Shown: positions 1 through 6,172 of the stretch, piece after piece
Layout: each line of letters starts with the position of its first letter
Numbering within the stretch: the first letter of the stretch is position 1
DNA from: CAIMMJ01 sp037131955
Lineage (GTDB): Bacteria > Bacteroidota > Bacteroidia > UBA4408
Direction of reading: 5' to 3'
DNA length: 6,172 nt
Assembly: GCA_037131955.1 (NCBI GenBank)
Contig: JBAXQC010000104.1
Span: 1-6,172, forward strand
Made by a program: the position numbers and the translations under genes
Notes under the pieces: generated by a model
Database searches by the model: none
What the model saw: the letters and a program-made list of their open reading frames with translations, nothing else
Told to the model about the DNA's origin: nothing

Positions 1-657
1 GCCCCATTTAATCCACCAAAATCTCGTGTTCTTATCCTAACTGCAGTAGCACCTAACAAGGCATTTGTTGGAATAACAATAGAAACAGACGAAGACACAT
101 AAGGTACTGTAGATGTTGCTATTTGTGACCATTCGTTTGTGTCGAATAAATTGTTGTGGTTATAGTCTATCCAGATTGAAGCTGTACTGTTAGAGGTAGA
201 CGTTAAATTAAATTGGTAGCTTTGGCCACGAGTTAATGTTGCGGTATAATTTGCACTTGGACCGTAATTAGTATATCCTAAGCCATTAGCAGATGTACAA
301 CCTGAATTTAAATTTTGAAGAGTTGTTCCCGTAATTGAAAAAGAGCTTATGTTATCTGCACTAGAACAATCGTTTTGATGCAATTGCGTGCAAAATGCTG
401 TTGGATTTGTTACGTTGATGTAGCATGTTTGGTTACTAGAGTTAGTGCCAAAAGCATTTCCTGCAACTAAGGTTACCGGATAACAGCCAGCCACATTGTA
501 AGTGATATTGGTGGGGAACTGTACATTAGATGTTGTGGTTGCTGCTCCTGTAAATGTCCAAGACCAAGTGGTTGGATTATTAGTAGATAAATCAAAAAAA
601 TTTACCGATTGCCCCACGTTTATATTTTGAACATTTGATGTAAAATTTGCAACTGGA
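1..657 (-). other. PKD-GEVED module 2 of the adhesin, cut by the window edge
   Basis: Residues about 659-877. The PKD domain has NNPTTWSWTFTGA and ends GCYPVTLVAGN...TCYINV, nearly matching module 1. The next domain has WIDYNHNNLFDTNEW and reads into a VRIRTRD strand before the window ends, so its GETEDY-like end is not visible. Confidence 0.6.
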
Positions 658-2633
658 GGAGCATTTGGAACAACAATATTCACAATGTAATCTTCAGTTT
701 CTCCGTAGGCATAATCAGTACAAGGTGACATATTTGCAGCTCCATTTCCGGCAGCCCATGCTGCACGAACTCTCATTATTTTGTATCCAGAAGTTGTACC
801 TGTTGGCACTGTAAAATTAATTGTACCAGTAGTAAGGGCGGTTGTGGATGTAAATTCACCTAGTTTTTCGCCAGCATCTGCAAAGTCACCATCGGAGTTG
901 TAATCAATCCAAGCTGCATAAACATCTAAAGCATAAGTTCCAGATTGAATACCCAATGGATACTGTTGACCAACATTTAAATTGGTGGTAAAAGTATTGT
1001 AGTAAGTATATATGGGACCATTTGTTGCTCCTGTATTTAAATTAGAAATTGTATTTAATGTTACACCGTTAATAAAATCTCCATCACTTGTTCCATTGGT
1101 AGGATTAGGAATACAATAAAAGGTGCCAGCGGGAGCTACATTTATATAACATGTAGCTGTTGCTGTGTTTGAGCCTATAAAATTTGTTGCAGTAAGCGTT
1201 ACTTCATAGCAACCAGGATTATTGTATTGAATGTTTGTAGGGTTTTGAAGTGTTGATGTAGTTGTTACAGCCCCAGGAAAACTCCAATTCCACGCAGTTG
1301 GATTGTTGGTTGACAAATCAGTAAAATTTACAGAGCTTCCAGCTGGAATTTGGACGAAATTTGCAACAAAATTAATTACTGGTGCAGTTGTAATTGTAAT
1401 ACAACTTATTGTGGCTACCCATCCAGCATTTTGAACTACTGCATTTGACTTAAACTTGAATGTTAAGGCGCCCAGAGCGTTATTTGCAGATAAGGTTCCA
1501 GCTCCCAGTACTCCAGTATAGGCTCCTAAAAGTGGAGCAGCTGTAGTTGCTCCATTGTAAACATACAACGTATCAAACCCTAACTGGGTATCAAAAGAAC
1601 TAAAGTTGAATGAAATATTACTGTTTGCAGTTGCAGGAAAAAATGTTAAAACAGAATTTTCAGAAGCGGAATAATTAGAAGATAATCCTCCTGAATCGTA
1701 AAAAGTTCCTGAACACGTGGTATAGGAACCTGCTGTATTGTTCATCGCATAATTATTTCCCTGAAGTACACATGAAATGGTTGCTTCCCAGCCAGCAGCA
1801 GCCACAATAGCATCCGACTTAAAAACAAAAGTTAATGCTCCCGAAGCATCTGTAGATGTAACTGTGCCCGGACTCCCTGTTCCTCTCCAAGATCCGGCAG
1901 GACATGTTAAAGGACTATTTACACTCGCAGGTAATCCAGAGGAAATTAATGGAGAAGCGGTGCTTGACCCATTGTAAATCATTAATCCATCGTATGAATC
2001 TTCTGTGAAAAATGCTGTAAAGTTAACTTGAACTTTGGCTCCGGGTGTAGAGGGAAATATCGTATAAGTGTAGTTTTCATTATTTAAATAATCGCTTAAA
2101 CCTTGTGAATCGTAAAAACTTCCGCTGCAAGTAGTTGCAGTGCCATTGGTCATAACATAAGTTGGAGAGTTAGATACACAGGTTATCGTTGCTGCCCAAC
2201 CTGTAGGTGTTATAGAATTATCACTTGTGAAAACAAAAGTTAATGCTCCTGTAGGATCAGTAGATACTATTGTACCAGGTGAACCTAAAGCTCTCCATGA
2301 GCCTGCTGGGCAAGTGGTGGTACCATTTCCTGCAGCTAATCCAGAAGAAATTAGTGGAGAGAAGGCTGTTGGACCATTGTAAATCATCAATCCATCGTAA
2401 TTATCCTCTGTATCAAAAGATGTAAATGTTATCTGCAAAACAGAATTTGGAGTAGAGGGGAAAAAAGTTACTGTGCCATTTTCATTGTTTTGATAACTGC
2501 CCGTTGCACCTCCGGAATCGTAGAATGTTCCAGAACAAGTAGTGAAGGAATTGGATCCATTTCCCATTAAATACGTTTGTGCTTGAGTTCCTATTGAAAA
2601 CAAGAATAAAGCAATAAGTAATAATTTTTTCAT
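1..2633 (-). CDS. Large secreted multidomain adhesin-like protein (CUB x3, PKD-GEVED x2), C-terminus outside window
   Basis: An uninterrupted reading frame runs from an ATG at 2633 through 877 codons to the left edge with no stop. Residues 1-18 form a Sec signal peptide (MKK, a Leu-rich core, cleavage near TQA|QT). Three CUB-like domains follow at about 24-152, 165-288 and 300-411. They share a TTCSGxFYDS opening, a (Y/F)DxLxxYNG turn and a GWxATIxC ending. PKD domains lie at about 419-499 and 660-742 (NNPTxWxWxFxGA, GCYxVTLxAxN). GEVED-type domains lie at about 505-655 (WIDYNSDGDF at 575-584, GETEDY at 644-649) and from 749 to the cut end (WIDYNHNNLFD). These families are known from cell-surface and secreted Bacteroidota proteins. 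A role in adhesion or binding extracellular polymers, and export by the type IX system, are inferences: the sorting domain would lie beyond position 1. A promoter sits just upstream at 2658-2689. No catalytic domain is visible in the part present. Confidence 0.9.
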   Translation of the reverse strand, partial: MKKLLLIALFLFSIGTQAQTYLMGNGSNSFTTCSGTFYDSGGATGSYQNNENGTVTFFPSTPNSVLQITFTSFDTEDNYDGLMIYNGPTAFSPLISSGLAAGNGTTTCPAGSWRALGSPGTIVSTDPTGALTFVFTSDNSITPTGWAATITCVSNSPTYVMTNGTATTCSGSFYDSQGLSDYLNNENYTYTIFPSTPGAKVQVNFTAFFTEDSYDGLMIYNGSSTASPLISSGLPASVNSPLTCPAGSWRGTGSPGTVTSTDASGALTFVFKSDAIVAAAGWEATISCVLQGNNYAMNNTAGSYTTCSGTFYDSGGLSSNYSASENSVLTFFPATANSNISFNFSSFDTQLGFDTLYVYNGATTAAPLLGAYTGVLGAGTLSANNALGALTFKFKSNAVVQNAGWVATISCITITTAPVINFVANFVQIPAGSSVNFTDLSTNNPTAWNWSFPGAVTTTSTLQNPTNIQYNNPGCYEVTLTATNFIGSNTATATCYINVAPAGTFYCIPNPTNGTSDGDFINGVTLNTISNLNTGATNGPIYTYYNTFTTNLNVGQQYPLGIQSGTYALDVYAAWIDYNSDGDFADAGEKLGEFTSTTALTTGTINFTVPTGTTSGYKIMRVRAAWAAGNGAANMSPCTDYAYGETEDYIVNIVVPNAPPVANFTSNVQNINVGQSVNFFDLSTNNPTTWSWTFTGAATTTSNVQFPTNITYNVAGCYPVTLVAGNAFGTNSSNQTCYINVTNPTAFCTQLHQNDCSSADNISSFSITGTTLQNLNSGCTSANGLGYTNYGPSANYTATLTRGQSYQFNLTSTSNSTASIWIDYNHNNLFDTNEWSQIATSTVPYVSSSVSIVIPTNALLGATAVRIRTRDFGGLNG
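669..1379 (-). other. PKD-GEVED module 1 of the adhesin
   Basis: Residues about 419-655. The PKD domain has the sequence NNPTAWNWSFPGA and ends in GCYEVTLTATN...TCYINV. The following GEVED-type domain carries WIDYNSDGDFADAGE, a Ca-binding-like acidic loop, and the family-naming GETEDY near its end. The same PKD-GEVED order recurs immediately after it. Confidence 0.65.
1401..1736 (-). other. CUB-like domain 3 of the adhesin, shorter variant
   Basis: Residues about 300-411. It keeps the CSGTFYDSGG start (Cys307), the FDTLYVYNG turn, GALTFKFKSN, and the GWVATISC end (Cys411). It lacks the TCPAGSWR stretch and its cysteine, so it is more diverged than domains 1 and 2. PKD domain 1 follows directly. 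Confidence 0.65.
1770..2141 (-). other. CUB-like domain 2 of the adhesin, close copy of domain 1
   Basis: Residues about 165-288. It repeats domain 1 nearly motif for motif: CSGSFYDS, EDSYDGLMIYNG, SPLISSGLPA, TCPAGSWRGTGSPGT, GALTFVFKSD and GWEATISC, with cysteines at 169, 244 and 288. This strong similarity points to a tandem duplication within the gene. Confidence 0.7.
2169..2564 (-). other. CUB-like domain 1 of the adhesin
   Basis: Residues about 24-155 of the minus-strand adhesin. Cysteines fall at 33, 108 and 152. The segment EDNYDGLMIYNG (about 76-87) is the typical CUB acidic and aromatic turn. An internal TCPAGSWR element (about 107-114) is shared with domain 2 only. The domain was recognised by eye, so its boundaries are approximate. 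Confidence 0.7.
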
Positions 2634-2657
2634 TTCGATTTATTAAATTTTAATGGA

Positions 2658-2689
2658 CAAAAATAGCCATCAAACAAAACAATGCAAAA
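2658..2689 (-). promoter_or_regulatory. Bacteroidota-type promoter of the adhesin gene
   Basis: Read on the minus strand, TTTTG (2689-2685) is followed after exactly 19 bases by TATTTTTG (2665-2658). This matches the known Bacteroidota sigma-ABfr consensus TTTG-N19-21-TAnnTTTG with no mismatch. Transcription would begin near 2650, leaving a leader of about 20 bases before the ATG at 2633. No Shine-Dalgarno sequence is present, which is normal for this phylum. Confidence 0.7.
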
Positions 2690-2764
2690 TTTGATTTGGG
2701 TTTTACTCCATTTGTTGATAACTGATGTTAATGCTTTATTTTTAAAAATGAGTTTGAAAGCTAT

Positions 2765-2772
2765 TATATTTG
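2765..2772 (+). promoter_or_regulatory. Possible -7 element for the CAP/OmpA-like gene
   Basis: TATATTTG fits the Bacteroidota -7 consensus TAnnTTTG. No TTTG lies 19-21 bases upstream, where the sequence is only T/A-rich, so the -33 half is weak or absent. If the element is used, transcription starts near 2780. The TTG at 2770 would then lie outside the transcript, which favours the TTG at 2818 as the start codon. Confidence 0.3.
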
Positions 2773-2817
2773 AATTTTATTTCCATTTTTGTAATCAAAC
2801 CTAAGTTAAACCTAAAT

Positions 2818-5322
2818 TTGAAGATTACTTTTGGAAATAGTTTTATACCATACAACAAGCACTTATTGCTGAGGTTAATTTTGTTTATCTTTCTAGTTTT
2901 TGAATCCGACCTATCTCTTTCACAAAACGAAAATACCGACGATGAACCAGGATCGGGATTTGTTACCAATGCTTATACTGATAGCGTAAGAATTTATATA
3001 TTTAAGGAATTAAATAACCAACGAATATCAACAAAGCAAGATACCTTAAGCTTCAGTTCATTTTTAAATGAACTTGCTGCAGACCAAGCAGAATACATGG
3101 CTATAAGTGGAGAAAACAAATCTACTCGAAAAACAGGTAGGTACAAAACAATTGAAGAAAGAAGTAAACATAATTTTGGTAGTGCCCTGCTGGACGAGGC
3201 AACATTTAGATTACCGGTAAAAAAAGGCAAAATAGATTTTTCAGAAGATTTTATAGCAGCAGAGGTGCTAAAACTTATATTAAAAAGTAAAGAATATCCC
3301 CTTTACCTAAACAACTCATCCTATACACAAGTTGGCATATCTGCAAGATTAAATGAAAAGAAAAACAACATTTTTATTTCAGTGGTATTTGGAAGCTATA
3401 AATCATTAAATGCAGGAATTAACTATAGAAAAGTTTTAAGAATTCCGTTTACAAAAAAGTCAAAAGAACTTTCATTGCCAGAAAACAAATCTTGTTTAAA
3501 CTGCGAAAAATTTAAAGATTATGCAGCACTTTATAATGGAATTAAAATAATTAAGGGTGAAGTTTTCTTGTTTTATAACGACAGTAAGCTGCTTAAAAAA
3601 TTATTAAAAAAACCAACCGATGGACTAGCAATTGACATTGTTCAAAAAACTCAGTACACCTATCCCAATGAAGTAATTACCAATTATAATTTACCTTCGA
3701 GAGGAATTTTATTAAAGACTGTTAGGCCAGAACAAATTTTTCTGATAAATATTCCTGCTCAAAAGACAAAAACCAAAGGTTCCAAAAATCCTAGTGTTTA
3801 TGTTTCTCTTGGCAAAATTCCTAAAAAGTTAAAAGGCGACTATGAGTTGAATTTATTAGTAGTGCAAAACAATAAAGTATGCAAATCATTAAAAAGGAGT
3901 TATACAGAAAATAAAATTGAAAAAACTAGTTCTAGCAATTCTTTTGCCTTCTGCAATCAAAACTATTTAGAAAGTGCAGTTGATTACAATCCAAAAGCTG
4001 AATCTTCGATAATTAATTTTATTGTACCCTTTCAAAAGAATAAATTCTCTTACGAGGAAAAAGATATTGAACCGATAATTACTGCTCTAAATGAGCCAGA
4101 GTTTAATATTGATGGTGTATACATTTATTCTTATTCTTCCATTGAAGGAGACTCTATTTCAAATTCTTTATTGCAAAAAAAGAGAGCCGAAAGTTTAAAA
4201 GATGCTATTAGTAAAATTCACAACAAAGAAATACCCACATATATAAAAACACAAGATTCATGGGATTTATTCAGGCTTGTAGTAGAAGATACCAAATATG
4301 AATACTTGAGCTTAATGAAAAAAAAAGAAGCAATTGCTGTAATTAACGGAAAACAAATTTCAGAAGATCTTGAATCCATTTTAGCCAAGGGGCGGTTTGC
4401 AAGGATTGTTATGGATATTTCTTATAATCTAAGCAAGGAAAAACTTGAAATATTCTGTTCAAAAAAAATTATTTCTAATTTAAAAAAAGGGAAATTAAAT
4501 GAAGCCACCGAAATTGCTGAATTTGCAAATAGTAAAATTAAAGATGGAACTTTGTCAAAGGATTTTTTTGAAAAACTAAATCTTTCCGAAACAAAAGAAA
4601 ACATGGCATTATTAAACAACTCTTTGGTGTATAAAATGAGTGAGGCCAATTCTGAAATTACTGAAGATAACTTAGAAACATTTGAAAAATATTGGAATTT
4701 AGACTCAAATAATTGTGTTGTTTCTTACAATTATTTAAATCTGTTGTTAAAATTTAATTATCTGCAAAGTGAACAAAAGAAAATTCAAAAACTTAACAAG
4801 TTAGTTGCAGATTGTTACGATTTATCTGATGATCAAAAAAATCTAATGAACTTAACTTACCAATTTGCTCAATTAAAATACATAGATACATTGCCTGAAA
4901 ATGAAAGTCAAAAGAGAGAATGTATTTCTCAAATTAAAAACTTAATTTCAAAAAACGCAGATAATTCTATTGAAACAAATACTACCTCGGCTAAAATATT
5001 TAATAACAATGGAGAATATGAATTAGCAGCAGGCCTTTTAGAGCCTTATTTAAATAAAAAAGAACTAACAGAAAATGCTGTTTTTACTTATATCACAAGC
5101 AGTGCACAAATAGAAAGAAAATTGTACTCAAGAAATTTTGAATTGGCAATGCATAAGGCGTCTGAACTAAACTCAAGAAGATTTTGTGAATTATTTGGCA
5201 CTCCATATTTGTCGTTTCAACTTTTAGAAAACCCATTTATAAAAAAATTATATTTAACTAAAAACTGCGATCCAACTAATACATTACAGAAAAATGAGAT
5301 TTCAGAAAACAACAAAGAATAG
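2818..5322 (+). CDS. Exported CAP-like / OmpA-like / helical-repeat protein of unknown function
   Basis: Numbering is from the TTG at 2818 (834 residues). The frame is open from a TTG at 2770 but has no ATG until well inside the first domain. The 2818 start gives a normal signal peptide: basic N-terminus, core LLLRLILFIFLVF at 16-28, cleavage near SLSQ (33-36). Residues about 52-194 resemble a CAP/SCP domain (LNELAADQAEYMA, then YTQVGISARLN and FISVVFG), but the family's usual GHR-type histidine is replaced (KEYPLYLNN). A CxxC (Cys226, Cys229) follows in an unassigned region. Residues about 396-536 look OmpA-like (INFIVPFQKNKFSY, YSYSSIEGDS, KKRAESL), suggesting peptidoglycan or envelope contact. 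Residues about 540-815 are helical and TPR-like (NNGEYELAAGLLEPYL), ending in a polar tail. I do not recognise a named gene. Residence in the periplasm or outer envelope is inferred. A Crp/Fnr gene follows after 70 bp in the same direction. Confidence 0.85.
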   Translation: MKITFGNSFIPYNKHLLLRLILFIFLVFESDLSLSQNENTDDEPGSGFVTNAYTDSVRIYIFKELNNQRISTKQDTLSFSSFLNELAADQAEYMAISGENKSTRKTGRYKTIEERSKHNFGSALLDEATFRLPVKKGKIDFSEDFIAAEVLKLILKSKEYPLYLNNSSYTQVGISARLNEKKNNIFISVVFGSYKSLNAGINYRKVLRIPFTKKSKELSLPENKSCLNCEKFKDYAALYNGIKIIKGEVFLFYNDSKLLKKLLKKPTDGLAIDIVQKTQYTYPNEVITNYNLPSRGILLKTVRPEQIFLINIPAQKTKTKGSKNPSVYVSLGKIPKKLKGDYELNLLVVQNNKVCKSLKRSYTENKIEKTSSSNSFAFCNQNYLESAVDYNPKAESSIINFIVPFQKNKFSYEEKDIEPIITALNEPEFNIDGVYIYSYSSIEGDSISNSLLQKKRAESLKDAISKIHNKEIPTYIKTQDSWDLFRLVVEDTKYEYLSLMKKKEAIAVINGKQISEDLESILAKGRFARIVMDISYNLSKEKLEIFCSKKIISNLKKGKLNEATEIAEFANSKIKDGTLSKDFFEKLNLSETKENMALLNNSLVYKMSEANSEITEDNLETFEKYWNLDSNNCVVSYNYLNLLLKFNYLQSEQKKIQKLNKLVADCYDLSDDQKNLMNLTYQFAQLKYIDTLPENESQKRECISQIKNLISKNADNSIETNTTSAKIFNNNGEYELAAGLLEPYLNKKELTENAVFTYITSSAQIERKLYSRNFELAMHKASELNSRRFCELFGTPYLSFQLLENPFIKKLYLTKNCDPTNTLQKNEISENNKE

Positions 5323-5392
5323 AATTACAAATAAAATCTTTTTTACTTTTTATATTGTAAATTCTAAATTAACTTTAACCAAAATATAAAAA

Positions 5393-6094
5393 ATGAGCGA
5401 TCATTTACCTTGTAAGGATTGTAATTCTAAATGTAATTCTGTTTTCTGTGATTTAACTCACGACGAAATAAAAAAAATATCCGATACAAAGCGTTGCATT
5501 ACTTACAGCAAAGGACAAACAATATTTATAGAAAATACCAATCCGGTTGGTCTTTTTTGCGTGAAACATGGAAAAATAAAACTTACCAAAAATCAAGAAA
5601 ATGGTAGAGACCAAATTTTTAGATTTGCCAAAGATGGAGATTTATTAGGATTTAGATCATTCTTAAGCAACCAACCTTATGCAGTTTCTGCTGTAACTCT
5701 GGAAGAATCTACAGTGTGTTACATTCCAAAAGAATCTTTTTACGATACCATTAAAAAAAGCGAAAATTTAACAGGTAGCTTATTTTCTAAATTAAACGAT
5801 TATTTAAACTTTGCTGAAGAGAGACTTTCAACTATTTCCAATAAATCGCTCAGAGAACGAGTGGCAGAGGCCTTAATAATTTTTGAAAAAACCTATGGCT
5901 TTTTAGAGGATGGAAATACCATAAACCTACAATTGTCACGAGAAGAAATAGCTCAATTTATTGGCACAGCAACTGAATCGCTCATTAGATTTTTGTCTGA
6001 ATTTGATAAGGATGGAATTATTGAACTAAGAGGAAAAAAAATTAAAATTCTTGATTTAAAAAAACTCGAAAAAACTGCCAATCTTTTGGATTAA
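5393..6094 (+). CDS. Crp/Fnr-family transcriptional regulator with N-terminal cysteine cluster
   Basis: The 233-residue protein has the full Crp/Fnr layout and usual length. A cyclic-nucleotide-binding-type beta-roll spans about 22-115 (GLFCVKHGKIKL, GDLLGFRSFL, AVSAVTLEES), a dimerisation helix about 122-148, and a winged helix-turn-helix about 178-220 (LSREEIAQFIGTATES, RFLSEFDKDGIIEL). The Arg-Ser pair that binds cAMP phosphate in E. coli CRP is not conserved (AVSAV instead), so cAMP binding is unlikely. Cysteines 7, 10, 14 and 19 form CX2CX3CX4C near the N-terminus, and Cys35, 56 and 109 are also present. This recalls FNR, whose cysteines hold an oxygen-sensing Fe-S cluster, but the spacing differs from E. 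coli FNR and ligand identity is inferred. The ATG at 5393 gives the expected N-terminus. Upstream only a weak TTTT-N19-TAACTTTA promoter-like pair is seen, so co-transcription with the preceding gene is possible. Confidence 0.93.
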   Translation: MSDHLPCKDCNSKCNSVFCDLTHDEIKKISDTKRCITYSKGQTIFIENTNPVGLFCVKHGKIKLTKNQENGRDQIFRFAKDGDLLGFRSFLSNQPYAVSAVTLEESTVCYIPKESFYDTIKKSENLTGSLFSKLNDYLNFAEERLSTISNKSLRERVAEALIIFEKTYGFLEDGNTINLQLSREEIAQFIGTATESLIRFLSEFDKDGIIELRGKKIKILDLKKLEKTANLLD

Positions 6095-6130
6095 AACAAA
6101 AAAAAGGATTCTAATTCTATTTTAACAAAT

Positions 6131-6158
6131 AAGACCTCCTGAAAATTCAGAAGGTCTT
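6131..6158. terminator. Hairpin terminator, probably bidirectional
   Basis: AAGACCT (6131-6137) pairs with AGGTCTT (6152-6158). After one C/A mismatch the inner arm CTG(AA) pairs with (TT)CAG. T-rich sequence follows on the plus strand (TTTG TTG) and the minus strand (ATTTGTT), though neither is a strong U-run. It lies 36 bases after the stop of the Crp/Fnr gene. It also lies just past the apparent 3' end of a minus-strand tRNA, so it could end transcripts from both sides. Confidence 0.65.
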
Positions 6159-6163
6159 TGTTG

Positions 6164-6172
6164 TGGTGCCTC
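6164..6172 (-). tRNA. Possible 3' end of a tRNA (tRNA-Phe candidate), cut by the window edge
   Basis: Read on the minus strand the final bases are GAGGCACCA, which fits an acceptor strand AGGCACC plus discriminator A. This resembles the end of Bacteroidota tRNA-Phe genes that begin GGTGCCT. A hairpin immediately beyond it supports a transcript ending here. Only nine bases are visible, with no T-arm or anticodon, so the assignment is tentative. Confidence 0.3.

Larger units (their letters stand above)
2634..2817. other. Divergent intergenic region
   Basis: This AT-rich spacer lies between the adhesin start and the inferred start of the CAP/OmpA-like gene. It carries the strong minus-strand promoter (2658-2689) and a weak plus-strand -7 match (2765-2772). 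No hairpin, repeat or RNA gene was recognised. An imperfect dyad at 2715-2731 (TTGAT...GTTAA) is noted but is too weak to call an operator. Confidence 0.5.

Noticed and set aside
1777..1977. 66-codon plus-strand ORF
   Set aside because: It lies wholly antisense to CUB domain 2 of the adhesin, has biased low-complexity content that mirrors that coding strand, and resembles no known family.
2715..2731. Imperfect dyad TTGATAACTGATGTTAA as a Crp/Fnr operator
   Set aside because: Only 5 of 8 arm positions are symmetric, and it does not match the FNR (TTGAT-N4-ATCAA) or CRP consensus. It is too weak to call in AT-rich DNA.
2748..2804. Short plus-strand ORF (ATG, 18 codons) ahead of the CAP/OmpA-like gene
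   Set aside because: It could be a leader peptide, but it starts upstream of the putative -7 box, has no coding signature and lies out of frame with the gene. It is probably chance.
2742..2969. 75-codon minus-strand ORF
   Set aside because: It is antisense to the start of the CAP/OmpA-like gene, and the plus-strand frame there has a convincing signal peptide.
2994..3230. 78-codon minus-strand ORF
   Set aside because: It is antisense to the CAP-like domain and shows no independent features.
4422..4649. 75-codon minus-strand ORF
   Set aside because: It is antisense to the helical region of the CAP/OmpA-like gene; its hydrophobic look follows from the complementary Lys/Glu-rich codons.
6103..6120. 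ATTCT direct repeat after the Crp/Fnr gene as a possible attachment site
   Set aside because: Two five-base copies in AT-rich DNA are expected by chance, and no integrase or other mobile gene is present.

Overview
The window looks like an AT-rich chromosomal segment from a member of the Bacteroidota, probably a Flavobacteriales-type organism. The evidence is indirect. There is a Bacteroidota-style promoter (TTTTG-N19-TATTTTTG), and no Shine-Dalgarno sequence stands before any start. The long secreted protein is built from CUB, PKD and GEVED modules, as is typical of type IX secretion cargo, and the Crp/Fnr regulator resembles those common in this phylum. No 16S or other marker is present, so finer placement is a guess.

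Layout. Positions 1-2633 (minus strand) hold the first 877 codons of a large secreted adhesin-like protein whose C-terminus lies outside the window. Its order is signal peptide, three CUB-like domains, PKD, GEVED, PKD, and a second GEVED that is cut off. It reads toward the left edge from its own promoter at 2658-2689. A short divergent intergenic region (about 2634-2817) separates it from a plus-strand gene at about 2818-5322. That gene encodes an unusual exported protein with a divergent CAP/SCP-like domain, a linker region, an OmpA-like domain and a long helical TPR-like C-terminal part. It has no usable ATG, so a TTG start is inferred. After a 70-bp gap, positions 5393-6094 (plus strand) encode a Crp/Fnr-family regulator with a cysteine-rich N-terminus. 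A hairpin at 6131-6158 closes this gene. The last nine bases of the window look like the 3' end of a minus-strand tRNA, possibly tRNA-Phe, so the hairpin may serve both strands.

How the genes relate. The adhesin and the CAP/OmpA-like protein are both predicted to be exported and are divergently transcribed. The regulator lies downstream of the CAP gene in the same direction with no terminator visible between them, so read-through is possible. Nothing in the sequence proves a shared pathway. No mobile element, CRISPR array, recombinase or clear defence system was seen. The most unusual items are the CAP plus OmpA-like plus helical-repeat architecture with its non-ATG start, and the N-terminal four-cysteine cluster of the regulator.
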